Shown here piece by piece: positions 9,967 to 22,900 of a stretch of DNA of 64,000 nt. Source of the stretch: Rhynchonema sp. JSB1_4 (taxonomy: Eukaryota > Nematoda > Chromadorea > Monhysterida > Xyalidae); NCBI GenBank assembly GCA_030248065.1, contig JASAMV010007005.1, positions 1 to 64,000 of the forward strand, given 5' to 3'. The position numbers and the translations under genes were made by a program. Every line of letters starts with the position of its first letter. Position 1 is the first letter of the stretch. Under the pieces are notes generated by a model. The model did no database searches. It had not been told where the DNA came from and saw only the letters and a program-made list of their open reading frames with translations.

Positions 9967-12873
9967 TCAAGCTTTTCGTTGGGGCATATTGAAATGCTCA
10001 ACCAATGGCACCACAATTAGCAACACGATTGTGATGGATGACGTAGCAGCGAGAAATATCCAGAACAGTAGTCTATCTGAAATACAAACTACAAAAATGT
10101 GCCTGCCTGTTGTCTTTTTTGAAACATCATCAGATATCAAACTTATCAATACGCACCCAATACTTGCGCTGCGCGTTGCCATTCTTGGGCCGATTTCGTT
10201 TCGTTCTTCTCGTGGGTCTTCTTTCTGTTCAACATGCGCAGAATTTCGCGAATTCGCGCTCGGAACTGTGTGGCTCCTGGATAAGGAGGTTAGTATGGTA
10301 ATAAGAAGGTAATAATTATGTTGTTTACCATGGCGGTTCATATCCCCGAAACTGTCAAAACCTCCGGATTACACTGTGCAACACGTCTACATACCAGGTG
10401 ACAAATAACGATGCTTGGTAACAAATTGATTGTTGACGATCCGAGCCTTTATTCGACTTCGTCGTGACGACGATTGATGGCTGATGTCAACTGCTTGACC
10501 ATCGGGACACATTTGACATAAACCAGCTGTGGGGTACATCAAATCACTAGTTGGGTTACGGTATGACTGTATTTGGGTTACTGTGACTCTCACCTGCATG
10601 ATGTCCATGATAGGTCTGCTCCACATGCACCACGTTGCTGTCCAGATAACGATCGCCGAACAAAATCGAATCTGGACCCAAATTCAAATCAGCCAATAGT
10701 CGTTGACGACGAGTCGCTGATTGGCTGCGTTCATCCCCACCGACGTCATCGAGTGGACCGCATAGGTTCGGACCGATAACGTCCAAGAGTAACCATCTAA
10801 GAAACTTTGGGAACGGTCGGCCGTCGCGTCGGTGGTGGAAATTGAGAACCGGGAAAGAAAATAAAGAGTAAAGCAACTGTTTTGGAAGAAAAAACATTGA
10901 ACTAAGTCAAACCATGACGGTCATAACGACGGACACGCAGGTCATGCTCATAACAGATGTCAGGTAGATTCCTGAATAAAACGCTTTTTATGCGTGGGAG
11001 CGATGCTGATATCGGGCAGGGAAAAGCACGCACCGATCAACGGCATTGAATCGGATGTTTCAGGCATCTTCTCTGCTATCGCCAGGACGAACACGCTGAA
11101 GGCGAGTAAAACCTGCGCAGATTTTTGACAAGTTGGAAGTAGGAAAACTATTTATACACAACACAGAATATAGAATGTCATACCGTTATGCCGAGCACAA
11201 TTTTCTCTCCGGAATTCGGTGGCAAGCAGAACACAAGCAGCGTCAACGCTGACATCATCATGCACGGGAAGATAATGTTGTACCTGAGGGTGAAACATCA
11301 CGTGATTTGTGACCAGCGTAAAACTACTTCTGTTGACCAGCGTAAAACCACTATCAGGCATTTGGAGCACGAAACAATTTTTATAGTATAGAATTTCTGT
11401 ATTCAAAACCGAATTAAACTGAAACATTTGGTGGGGACTTCAAGTAGAGAAAATCCCGGCACATGTAATAGAGTGTCTTTCTCCGTATGCGAACGAAGAA
11501 CGTGATGTCTGGATACGGTTGCGGACAGCAGGTGTATTTGGCCACCGATCGTTTCTGATAGACATCGATGAGGTCGAATTCACCATTCGGTACGTAGTTC
11601 GAGAGGTCGATGTTCAAAGAAGCGTTAGTCAGATCCACTTGGAAACCTGTAATCGGTGCGATCTTTGTTCAGACAAGCGTTCTTGGAGACGAATAGTAAA
11701 CAACAGTTATAGGCCGTTCAGAAATCAGAGTCCAACGCAACCATGTGGACTGCCCACCAAGCTAACCATCGTACATCCACGATCCATACTTGAATTTGCA
11801 CAATTGACTGTCGAATGGAAAATAGGTGACATCGATGGTGCATGTGGCTCGCAACAGCACGGGCGGTGGCCAGAACACTGCACCCTGATGATCGAGGAAT
11901 GCTCGTGCACGCATATAACCGCGCGTCATGTCATCCGCACTGGAATTTGACTCTTCTCAACTCTGGGTGGTACCTTGGTCATTAGGGTGGTTGACTTTGT
12001 AACCATAATCCATGAACTTCACGTCCAATACTGCTCTACTCCGATAGCTCAGCTAGTAATGTGATCGCCCGGTTAGCGAAATTAAATGGGTTAGAGTTCC
12101 AGTTGGAGCTAGCAGTTTTTTTGTTCAACATGGATTATGATTTGTACTTGCGTTGACGTTTTCATACCTCGATAGTGCCATGGCGCAAAAGAACACGTGA
12201 ACTCGTTACCGAGACCGAACCGATCACCACTTTTGATATATCAATATACGACCAGTACATTGTCGATTTTTATTTTGATTCTAAACAAACTAGACAGGTT
12301 GATATAAAAATGAAGTACCTACATACCTGTTGTAGAGAACAATGTCCGGCAACCAGATGTAATTACAGGGAATGCGAATGTTGGTGATTCCGCCAAAATG
12401 GTCAGGATTCCAGCGCAGCAGCTCATCCTCCCAAGACTGTCATGTGGAGGTTGAAGAGTTTATTTTATTACGATGCAATGCGCGATGAACAAAACGTACC
12501 TGATCCAGCCAGGCGTTGATCGCCAAAACCTGCTTCTTCTCATCCTGAACACGGTTGAGTTTTGATTTCACAAATTTATTTCTCACCAATCAAGTGACCC
12601 AAATCAACAACCCACCAAGTCAAATATGGTGGTCAGCGTGAGGCCAACTTTGACCGTGATCACTTGCTTGTGGTCAAATACTGGTCTAACGTTCTTATCG
12701 TAGCCAGCCATCAGATGATAGAATAAACGCTGTTCCTCGGTGTAGTACGCCCAATCTGTAAACAGTAGGAAGGAAAGACCGTGTAAGGACTTAGCAAGTT
12801 CCACAATCAAGAACTCACCTGATAAATTTGAATGTAACGCATGAAATCCCATGATAGCGAGCATAGGCCACAT
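9967..12873 (-). CDS. Nicotinic acetylcholine receptor, alpha-type subunit
   Basis: A subunit of a pentameric acetylcholine-gated cation channel at the plasma membrane. Thirteen minus-strand exons fit in phase and give 520 residues: 12819-12873, 12616-12755, 12500-12544, 12327-12436, 11767-11939, 11463-11646, 11184-11283, 11034-11112, 10913-10971, 10594-10849, 10395-10526, 10157-10276, 9967-10076. Visible hallmarks are a short hydrophobic leader, [20 protein letters not shown], the [15 protein letters not shown] block, and a Cys-loop with 13 residues between cysteines ([15 protein letters not shown]). The vicinal pair in [11 protein letters not shown] marks an alpha subunit. TM2 begins [19 protein letters not shown]3 runs on to VLNFHHRR, and TM4 begins [16 protein letters not shown]2 and the YHH/FHH region most resemble the alpha7-like group. 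One oddity: the intron before VLNFHHRR has no AG where the family alignment needs it. Confidence 0.9.
12034..12123 (+). other. tRNA-like (Pol III-type) sequence in a receptor intron
   Basis: TAGCTCAGCTAG at 12045-12056 is a good A-box, and AGAGTTCCAGTT at about 12093-12104 is a weak B-box. A seven-T run at 12116-12122 would end Pol III transcription. The arms do not pair into a clean acceptor stem, so this is more likely a tRNA pseudogene or the head of a tRNA-derived SINE than a working tRNA. It lies antisense in the acetylcholine receptor intron 11940-12326. Confidence 0.4.
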
Positions 12874-13236
12874 GATTGACGCTGTTTTGCAAAATACTGA
12901 GGCTTTGTCAAAAGCTTGTATCAGATAAGCTTATATGAGATCCAGTAAATAAATATTGCCTGGGTAACCACGGGCTCGAATGACACGGGGTACCGTGAAG
13001 CGACCGCTGGCGAGGGTCACACTGGTTTTTGAAATGCGTCTCATAAGAGGCCCTTGAGATGCTGAGCGGTCCATGTTTGAACTGCGCACGTCTTATGCTT
13101 GATCAGTGGTACCCGCTGCTCTATAGTCTTCAACTGACAGTTATTAGCTGCGCTCTGTTCAAACTTGCCCTACCCATCTGGTGTGCAAAGGACTTGTGCC
13201 TTGAGGGCAGCCTTATACCTGGCATAGGTGGTAAAC
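12874..13236. other. Region upstream of the acetylcholine receptor, nothing certain
   Basis: No convincing coding sequence. This is where the receptor promoter and 5' untranslated exon should lie, but I see no clear TATA box or initiator. Confidence 0.5.
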
Positions 13237-13454
13237 GTATATGCGGGTGTGCTTTGAGGGCATGGGTGCATATGACGCGTGGTGGGGTTGCGGTTTCGAC
13301 CCTCGTCAGTTAGACGGACAGCTTTTTGGGGCTAGCCCTGGCTGTCCGTCTAACTGACGAGACCCAGGCTGCCGCGGTATTAGATTTTGGGTCGAAACCG
13401 CAACCCCACCACGCGTCATTTGCACCCCGTGCCCTCAAAGCACACCCGCATATA
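13237..13454. repeat. Foldback element with nested inverted repeats
   Basis: Two nested inverted repeats share one centre. The inner arms, 13302-13322 and 13341-13361, are a perfect 21-bp match (CTCGTCAGTTAGACGGACAG followed by C) around an 18-base loop. The outer arms, 13237-13302 and 13389-13454, match almost fully over about 65 bases and include GGTGGGGTTGCGGTTTCGAC. The DNA could form a long hairpin. No reading frame stands out. Confidence 0.9.
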
Positions 13455-15210
13455 CCATCTGGTGTGCTTTGGATCCCACTTGTCCGTGATCACGCCCACG
13501 CGTGCACATGCTGTGTGTGTGCTCACCTCCGTCGTTCAGTGTGCAAAACAAAAAAAACGAACAGCCGCACTTCTCTGGGCATGACTTTACCGGACAATTG
13601 TACCGTAGTTCTGTTATTGCAACCACAACAAAACAGAAACATGGATATTGAATGCAACGAATAGAGTACCAGACAGAGTGAGATCAAACGTGACGTCTCT
13701 TTTCTCACTGCTTTTATCCATGCCATTACTTCTAAACAATAAGTGTTCTTCTCGCGAACAGCAGAGCGTAAGTGCCTACTTTCACATTGTAAGCTCGTCA
13801 AAAACATAAACGATGTTCACTCACCATTGAAAGTGCCATTAGATCACATTGAAAAACTAAATATTTCATTCAATCAAATGCGTTGTTGTGGGTCAAGGTT
13901 GCACAAGGTTTCATGCCGTAATCGTGAACAATGTGCAAGAAACAAACAGCAGCAATTGTATTCTTTCTCGTTGGTCCCAACATAGCAATTGTGAACATAT
14001 TTTTTTTCAAATGTACGCAATTCAAAAATGTGTTGTCCCGTCAAAATCATTCTTTGAATACAACTAATATGGCGTTCGACCTTGTAAACACAAACAGTCA
14101 AAAAATTGTCCGGTGTTTGTTTTGCAAAGATTCCATTCAATCAATTATCCACAACGGTGCTCCATGCCAAAAACAAATAATTTTTCGTTTCTGAGTTTGA
14201 AGCATCCTTTTCGGAGTCCGGCTTGATTCGTCGTGAAATTAAAAAGAACATTGACTCTTGTCTTTTTGCCTGGTCCTGGATATGAACGCTGCACATCTTT
14301 TCGAACAATTCTCACTCTTCGTTTTATTGGGCTGGTGAGCAATTAACCGTCCGAGAAAAAACTTTAAAATGCATAAGCAGTAAAAACAAAATTTCATTTC
14401 CAATCCGTCTGCGGTTCGTTTTATTTCAGATGTTTATGGTTCTGGTCCGTTTTTAATATCGTGATTGCGGTTTTACGCATAAACTTTATTTTTTCGTTGA
14501 TATAACAGACGCAGCAGTGCACATTGCTATGCAATTTTGTAGTCGTTGACTTCTCAATCTAAGTATGGCTATTGACACCAATTTTTTGATCCAAACTCGT
14601 TCACGGGTTTTAAAAGTATTCAGTCAATGACGGTTTTTAGTGAGTCGGCATTTATAAAAGAAAACGTTTAATCAACCAGCGAGAGGTCTGTTTCGCGTTG
14701 ATTCGAAGGAATTATTGCCAAAGATAAAGAATTAAGGGCGTTAAAAGTGGCGACCGTTGCAAAAACTTTTTTACAAGCGCGTGCGTTCACTCATTTCTTC
14801 TGCCACGGCACTGTACTTCACAAAACAAAAAAATAGTTATCTAAAATCTTCTTCTGTTCCAAAAAATAATCTGACGTCACTGAACTTCACGAGGAAGTGT
14901 ACTTAATTTGTTTCTGTTCGTATCCATTTTTTTCTCTCTGGGACAAAATACTATTTATCAGGTCTTAAAAATAATTTCTAGTCCCATGTACATACATATA
15001 GTTTCAATAACTCAACCCTAGTGACGACTGCAGCGGAGCGCGATTGTTACACAATTTATGAAAAAAATATTTTCCTGCGCAAGAAAGATTAACTCGTCGT
15101 TTGATCCCATGACCGCAAGATGATCACTTCACTGCAGCAAATGATCAATTTGCGTTCCAACAGAAAAATCCGCGGGTAAATTACGTGATATGATCTGGGT
15201 ACGGGGTCAA

Positions 15211-15425
15211 GCTTGGTGATCGGATCGGATAGGGCCAGATTATCTTCACCCTTTTGAATTCAGCATATTACGTGATCTAAATCGAAAATCCTACAGTTGC
15301 CACTATTTTCAACCAGCTATGGTTTTTTAAGGTTGTCACCAGACAGCAAATGAGGAACTTTTGCACTGGTCAACCTACCCTCAGTTAAAAAATGTAACCT
15401 GATCAAGACAGACCGATCACCAAGT
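15211..15425. mobile_element. Family A inverted-repeat element
   Basis: The left end GCTTGGTGATCGGATCGGAT and right end GACCGATCACCAAG are inverted copies of each other, about 200 bp apart. The same ends recur through the window, with consensus GGTATCAAACTTGGTGATCG followed by GATCGGAT. No coding capacity; probably a MITE. Confidence 0.75.
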
Positions 15426-16420
15426 TTTCACCTTTTTCGTGTCTGAGATACAAAATGAAAATTCTGCCCGTTCAACTACGTTGTGTTCATTACGATAACA
15501 ATATCCCAACAGAGATGTCATGTCGTCTTTTCACCAAGTGAAACTGTCAGAACGTCTTTTACCGCCGCAAATTTTTCATCTTCATTAACTTTTTCTGGAT
15601 TTCTTCCTTTCATTTCGTGCCTGTTACGTGAAGAATTGGGTTTACATTTACTTTCGTGCGCGCGCTCGCGTCAACGACGAAAGTTGCGTGAGTCGTGTGG
15701 CGAATGGAAACACTCTTCATTTCGGTCTGTTGGTCCCCCGAAAGACAGGTACAAACCAAAACAAAAACCATGTCATATACGTTATCTAAAAAAATTATTT
15801 GAGTGTTAATCACTCTATATAGGTGGTTTTATTTCGCAGTTCGCACAAGTATGTAAAACAACATTTCTGATTCGTTGTAGCAGCCCATGGGCGCGTTGCG
15901 TGACACAGCTCATAATGGCGCCCCCTCTCCAAAAACCACACCCAACAGAAGTTGTTATAGTTTTCACTGCATTGTTTCAGTTTCATGGAACTTTTACAAA
16001 TTACAAATCGGTGAATTCACTGTTTACGTAACCGTCAACTTTCCTTCTTCATTCATATACATATGCACGAATGGAGTTCCCCTGTCCCCGAGAAAGTCAA
16101 ATGATCTCTTCGTGGAAAACCAACACACGTGCCTCAATGTAGTGCACCGACGCTCTTGTCTTTCATGCACAATACGCTGGAAATTAGGGTGTTAGAAAAC
16201 ACGTCGGCGTGAATTTTTCATAGATGTTCAGATATTCTGAGAAAACAACAGTCAAAAAACGTTTCCAATGTGTGGCAGCGCGAGTTTTATTTCAAACATT
16301 CCGGTTCCTCCCCTTATTCGGTGCGATATGCGAGGGCGGTGTTACTTTACTACTGCTTTGCTTTGCTTCCTCACGCGCTTCAGACAATTTTCAAGTGTCC
16401 AGGGTCCATGAGTGTTTCCA

Positions 16421-16640
16421 TACTTGGTGATCGGATCGCATTTGTCTTTCAATTTTTTTAACCGAAACTGTATACGTAGCTTTTTTGAGATCTGCGTATG
16501 CAACCTAATATCGGCCACTTCATACGTATAGTAAATCTACTGATAAATCTCTAAAGCAGTGAATCTGAAAACATTGTCGGTTCAGAAAAGTCACGTGACC
16601 AAAGACCTTATCCATTCCGATCCGATCACCAAGTTTGACA
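16421..16640. mobile_element. Family A inverted-repeat element
   Basis: The left end is TACTTGGTGATCGGATCGCA and the right end TCCGATCCGATCACCAAGTT. The inside carries GTCACGTGAC, an internal motif shared with other copies, for example near 35361 and 6061. Length is about 220 bp. Confidence 0.8.
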
Positions 16641-18604
16641 GCGGCTGATTTGTTAGGATGCAGCTGTTTTGTTGACACTTTTATGTTTTTCGCGACGCTG
16701 CATTTTTTGATTCGTTGATTTATTATGCCCGCAAGAATAACTAGACTCATGCAAAAAGCAAGTCTCAACATATCGTTACCTCATACACGTGCCCTTGGAT
16801 GAGTGTTGGAGGTTTCTCGCATAAATTCCGTAAATTGGAGGTCTAACGACATTTTCGCAACTTTAAAACACACCAAATGTTTTTAACCAGCCTGAAATGA
16901 ATAGTAAAATCCATCACGAATACGATAAAGTTTAGAATACAAACCCCAAAGCTGGCCACTTCATGAAATCACGCGTGAGACCTTGGATGCTCAAGTGCTA
17001 TAGCCTTCATACGATAAATTGTCGCCAACTCACACTTTTTATTGTTATTGCTGTTTATACAAAGAAATAGGTACTGCCACATTTAGCAATCTCGCCAAAT
17101 TTTATTTCGTCTATTCTTCTCGCCTCTTGTATAGTTGATTTTCGATCAGACATGCCTGCCCACAAGTTTGAAATCTTCCAAGTGGAATTGACATGTCAAC
17201 CGCTTTTTGTAAAAAGACAAGCGGAAACACCCTTTAAAGTGGTCAGTAATCCAGCTTTGGTTAGGACGATGTTTGAAAGCAGCACAATATCATTGCAAAC
17301 ACACTCATCTCCGCCTTGTTTGTGAAGCAAACAGCTGCCATTTTCATGTGACTATCATATCACGTGAAAAAACCAGCCCTCTGCTGAATTTGTCCGGCCA
17401 AAAACAGATGGCTAACCATCAAATTTATAGCAGCCTTTATTGTGTTGAAGCTGGATTTAAAATTTTATGCTTTATCGTACATTATGCCTGCGCATATTTT
17501 ATATCCCGTATTGTTTTCATATGCCATATAACCTGTATTTCGGAAAGCACCCACATTGTAGCCACAACAACTCCTGTCCAAAAAGCGGCAGATGGGCATA
17601 CTAGGTAAATATTTGTGAATTTTAGTGCTGGTCACTCAATTCAATATGAGCAATTTGCTGAATGAAAATAAAAGTGAAATCAACACCCAATATAAATCCA
17701 AGCGAGCAGTACGCGTTTTCTGATCCGTGACGGATATCGGCCCATATCTGATGCCCCTATGTATATGTCCATTTTTCACTCTAAATTCGTGATTGATCAT
17801 TCTTTGGTCACCAGATAGTGACATATCGTACATTACATGTTCGCAATAGTCGTTCGCCTTGCTAAATCACGGCAACAGCTGCCCCATAATTCTTTCTTCC
17901 CCCACATTGTGATGTCCTTGCGTGTGGTCACATCACATCTCCGTCTGTATGCGTATCAAAAATCATGGCGCTAAAAACAACAACAGCGACTAGATATCCA
18001 TGCGCATTGCATTATGAATATCGAAATATCGCACATATCCCATGGATAGTGTATACATCTAGAGTGACTGACTGGCAATAAAAGCGAGAGCAGCAGATTT
18101 ATTTTGACCTTCTTGACTCGAGACATGATCAAAATTGAGATATATAGTGATCGCTATTCTTTCTTTTATTCGTGATATTATTCAGACATGGAGCTGTGTA
18201 CATATATGTGTACCAACATGAGATTGCCGCACGTGCATGTGCAGTTGTGGTATTATAAATTCACTTTTGTTTGCCTCCCCGTGCGTTCGCATTGCTCTCA
18301 CCTTTCCCTTATCTCTGATCTTGGCAAGGCTGAGAGATGCGCAGTCTTCTCTCATGTTCATAAAACCTCTTTTTGAACTATCTGGTCGGCATTTTCAACG
18401 TTGTTCTCTTTCACGGACCAGCCTTGTTTGCAATGATGAAAAAATCAGGGACAGAAGTCGCAGCTGCTGTTTTTGCTCTGGAAGAGACCATGGTCATTCA
18501 TAACGTCCTTCGACAATGTTGAATTCCCTCGACAAAGTCTTAACATTCAATCCTTGAAAGTTTTTTGCTGATACTCCGTTTAACATCCCATGGGCTGTGG
18601 TAGT

Positions 18605-19096
18605 CAGGGTTGGGCAAAAAACGTTTTTTTTTCAAAAAATCGTTTTTTTTAAAAAAAAACGGTTTTTTTTAAAAAAAACGTTTTTTTCTAAAACGCCCAG
18701 ATGACCAAAATATGCCCCCAAAAAATTGGAAAACGCTCATGTTGGGGAGAAAACGTGGTTAAATGAAGTAATTCTATGTGTTCTGAGGCAAAATAAACGG
18801 GTTTCAACCCATTTCTAGCGAGTTGTTAAGATCCCATATCAGACCCGCATCATGGGACCAACTTTGGCCGGGGTCATCACTGAAAGTCAAACTCCGTGTA
18901 TCGACGTATCTCGACAAAGTAAAAATTGGTCGAAAATTTTTTTAAAAAAATGAGCCAAAAAATTGATTTTCCTTGAAAATTAGGGTACTTTCCTTGAAAA
19001 ATCAGGGAAAATCAAGGAAATTCAGGATTTAAAAAAACGAAAAACGACCCAGGCGTTTTTTTTTAAAAAAAACGTCGTTTTTTTTGCCCAACCCTG
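18605..19096. mobile_element. hAT-type MITE with perfect 8-bp target duplication
   Basis: The ends are CAGGGTTGGGCAAAAAACG on the left and TTTTTTTTGCCCAACCCTG on the right. The 8 bases outside each end are both GTGGTAGT (18597-18604 and 19097-19104), a perfect target-site duplication. The interior has runs of T and A around ACG near both ends and no transposase. The CAGGG termini and 8-bp duplication fit the hAT superfamily. The perfect duplication suggests a fairly recent insertion. Confidence 0.93.
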
Positions 19097-19713
19097 GTGG
19101 TAGTTGGTCATCCCCGCTGCAGGTACCTCTTTGTCCCGACGCGGGATAAAAACAACAGTCGCTGCGTTGTGAGTTGTTGTCGATTTTATCAGTTTTGTCT
19201 CCAATACTGGATGCGAGAACTTTTATTCATATTCCCTGTGGTTGCGAAGTTGACATAAAACACGATCCTGTTGTGTACACAGTATTTTAATCCCCTGCTT
19301 TAATCAACGCGAGAGATACAGGAGAGTCGACATGATACAGAGAACGACAACGAACTAAAAGTGTTCCTTTCGTTCTAAAAATGTCTTTGTTTGTATTCAC
19401 TGACACAGCGACATGTACCTAATATACAGTCAAAGCAGTACCATACAAGTCGACTTAATGTGTTCTCGAATTTGGTGTCAGTCAACCCAGGCATAATCGC
19501 GATTAGCCCCGACTCGACCTTTTCGTTAGTTGTTTCACCTCAAACCCAGAAATTTGCCATGTATGGTGAGCATATGGTATCGAATCGGGTTATTTGTGCC
19601 ACATTAACCCCGCAGCGAGTTACCAACTACTGTATACTGTATACTGCTGTTTTGTCAGCCATCTGCACGCTCTGAAGGCGAATAAATTGTTTCTCTTTTT
19701 TCTTGTGTTGTAC

Positions 19714-19907
19714 CTGCATTGGTGTCAAATGTGTTGGAATTAATGCCAACTTTGGCAATTGTACGTGCAAAAACCGAGTGATCAAATCGGTCATGGCTCG
19801 CAAAAATGATCCATCAGTTTTCTTCAATACTTCAATTGTGCCATGAAACATTAGTGTATCGTTCAGGTCAAGACAATTGCTTTTTCGGACCGGAACGACC
19901 ACCAATG
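19714..19907 (-). CDS. Possible coding exon, protein not recognised
   Basis: An open stretch bounded by AG on the upstream side and CAG|gtacaa on the downstream side. It encodes 64 residues including RAMTDLITRFLHVQLPKLAL and ending IPTHLTPMQ, whose composition looks protein-like. I do not recognise the family and found no neighbouring exon in phase. It may be an exon of an unrecognised gene, a decayed gene fragment, or chance. Confidence 0.3.
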
Positions 19908-22900
19908 CTTGAAGCCTTCAGACATGAAAGCAAACAAGCAATATTAAAACCCATGGCCACAGTATGCACATAAATAACTATGCGCGTAATCGAGCCATCG
20001 AAAACACTCGTGAAGTGCGAGTGTTCATTTCAGCTAATTCTGAGTCCATAGCTGACACCAAACAGGATGCGATGCATGATTTTTGCCTTTGATAAAAAAA
20101 CAGACGTAAAGAAAGAGATTCGCACCCAATATTACACATTGGTTTATGGCGTTCAGTTTTTATTCTGCGGGTAAATCAGCGCAAAAATCGGTCATGTAAT
20201 AGCTGTGCAAAGGTCAAACACTCACAACGACATGACATGACAATCGAATAACGGCTGTGTTTAGAACGTACTATATGTGTTCCTACAGGTAGTCAAGGTC
20301 GATTTATGTCGATCAGTTTTGATCGACTGATTGATCGACAGATCAAAAATTGATGGTTGGTCCAAGCAAATTTCAATTGATTACCTTATTGCTGAAGTGG
20401 TGGGGATTGTTTCGCATTATTTTAGCAGGGTATTTATTTTCATTTTCTGTTCCTGGTATTATGGTGGACCTCAGTATTTTACTCACACGTTTTTTATCCT
20501 CATTAAACTGTAGCGTTGTCGCACAATCTAGCCACATATGTATTTCCTTTGTCGTGAAATGCACCTCGATCATGACATAAGTAAAGGTGCTAAATTTGGG
20601 TCGAGTGTATGTACGATGCTACTTTCGCGAAAAATTCTTGTTTCGCACACTCACAAATGAAATGCACACGTGGATCCATATTTGTAAAATCAGCCTCACG
20701 CTGCAAAGTTTCAGGGAAGATTTTCAAAGCGTCATCTACAGGTATGCTGCACCAATTCATTTGTCCATGTTCCGAATCTATTATAACGTTACCCTAACTT
20801 CAGGGAACTTGAACATCATGCGTGAATTTCGTTGCGCGTCACAAAGTTGCGTGTATGATTATGTAATCTCGCACCGCCAAAGAAGACCGCATGTGATACA
20901 GAGATACAATGCATGTCCGTCGTATTAGGCAAGTCATGTTGCACACGTCATGATATCAAAGTTCGGGTGTAGTAATTTTGGGTAGGAAAACTTGAGACTG
21001 ATGTGCATGTGCATGTTCAGGTATTCCGTAGGATTGAAAAACTTTTTGTTCTTTCTGTGCGTTCTAAAATACGCATAAGTTAAGATGTGTAGATGAGCGA
21101 AGATTTATGACGTTTTGCGGTTTTGCGGTTTCCTAATCACCCAAAAAAATTACGGTGTTTTCAAATGCTCTGAAATTATTTCAGTCGGTCTGCAAAAAAC
21201 TATGCGCAGGCAGGTTGATCCCCACTTGGATACCACTCCTATCGCGAATGCCTAGAGTCTCACCACCATGTGTACCTTCATACTTTGTTCACTTTGTGAT
21301 GTTTACTTACATACTTTGGGTCACCTTTTACTCATGTACCCACTGTACCTGCACATATCTGTGTGTATCTAGTCCCTCCGACAAGTTGGCTTGGGATCGT
21401 ATATTTAAACAATGAATGAACATTCTCAGGTGTTGAATTCAGTACCGTATGTATATATTTTCACGGGACAAAAATGTTGTGGCGCATAGTGCACCTATTG
21501 TGGTACACTCAAGAAGTTCTGCGTAGAGTAATGCAGTTGACTATGGGCTCAGCTGTGGGAAAGTGCACATTATGGCTGCAGGGTTCGAATCCGATCAACG
21601 TGGTCAAAAGTACACAAACTTGAAATAATAATAATAGGATGGCCCTGTGGACATTTTCAGCATAGCGATTGTTTCCTTGATTAATAGATTTCCGCACATG
21701 ATCAAGAGCTCTTCATCTTCAAAATAGGAAGATCAATAAATGTTGGTAATTTCATTTCCCACGCACAGGTATTGAACCAGACCGGGACGTGAAGTTCTGT
21801 AATCCGGGTTAACTGCCGTTTTCAGATTGGAAACGTAAACTAGAAAGTTGCTGAATTGCTTCTTATGTCTGCATAACCGGTTTTTTGTGGATATCATCCA
21901 ATTTCCAAATGTTGCCTGCCGACAATTTTTTGGTATTTTTATGGTGTTCGTGTGTTTGCAGACTTTGACAATGTGGTGTCAGTCACTTGTTTGCTCACTC
22001 ATGTATGAAATTTGTGAATTGTATGTTTGTACTGTCAAACACAATACAAAACAATATTTTATGCACATCCATCCTATGCTTATGCACTGTAGCAACTTCA
22101 TTGTGTTCTTGAATATACTTTTACGAGTTCGGTCCTTCAAAGTCGTATGCTGTATATGAAATCTACCTGAAAATCATACGAGGTTCGTGGTTGTACAGTT
22201 TCACATTTGTAACGTTGTTTGCGCGCACAAGTTGACAAGTACACAAGAGCAACGATAACAATCTCTTTCCCGAATTGTAATTCGTTTGGTGTGAACAATC
22301 TTGTTTCATCCTTTCTCACAAATTTACAAGTTTTCCTGACACGTGTGCAAGGTTGTACCCAGGCACTGAACAAAACTACCGTTATACTACGCTTAGACCA
22401 TTGTAAGGATTGTCTTAAAGATTGGTTTGAAGTGTAGAAATATAGGCATGCATATCCTTTTCTATTTAACGTTCACTTTCGCATAGTAATGTCCACACGG
22501 TAATGGCCACTGTTCGTCCTACATGTATTTGAAAAGAAGTTCTGCATCTTTCCTTTTAAAGTTAGGTTCTCCTGGTTATGTAATCCCATCCCTTTTAAAT
22601 TTGCGTCTGAATTTTGATCAAGCAAAATACATTCCTAACAACACAAAGTTATCTTATCTTTTGGGGGCATTGCGTTAAGTGGTTGCTACGCAAATCAAAT
22701 ACAGAAGCGCGACACTGTAAGTGTGAAGATGCGTACCGACTTATACAAGACCACAAATCAATTTACGCAGGGCGCGCGAGAAAAACTTTTGTTCGATTCA
22801 ATCATACTTTAACCGAACACGGAAACTGTATCAATCACCATCAAACAACTCAAATGGAACATATTTTTGTTCGGTGCCAATTTTATTAGAAAACGTTCCG

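Larger units (their letters stand above)
13455..18604. other. Gene-poor stretch with two family A elements
   Basis: I find no exon I can defend here; open frames are short, AT-rich and lack splice signals. Two family A inverted-repeat elements (15211-15425 and 16421-16640) are embedded. Confidence 0.5.

Noticed and set aside
11974..12035. A possible extra acetylcholine receptor exon ([10 protein letters not shown]...)
   Set aside because: Including it breaks the phase and would leave a 34-base intron; skipping it gives the expected VLYNSADD join.
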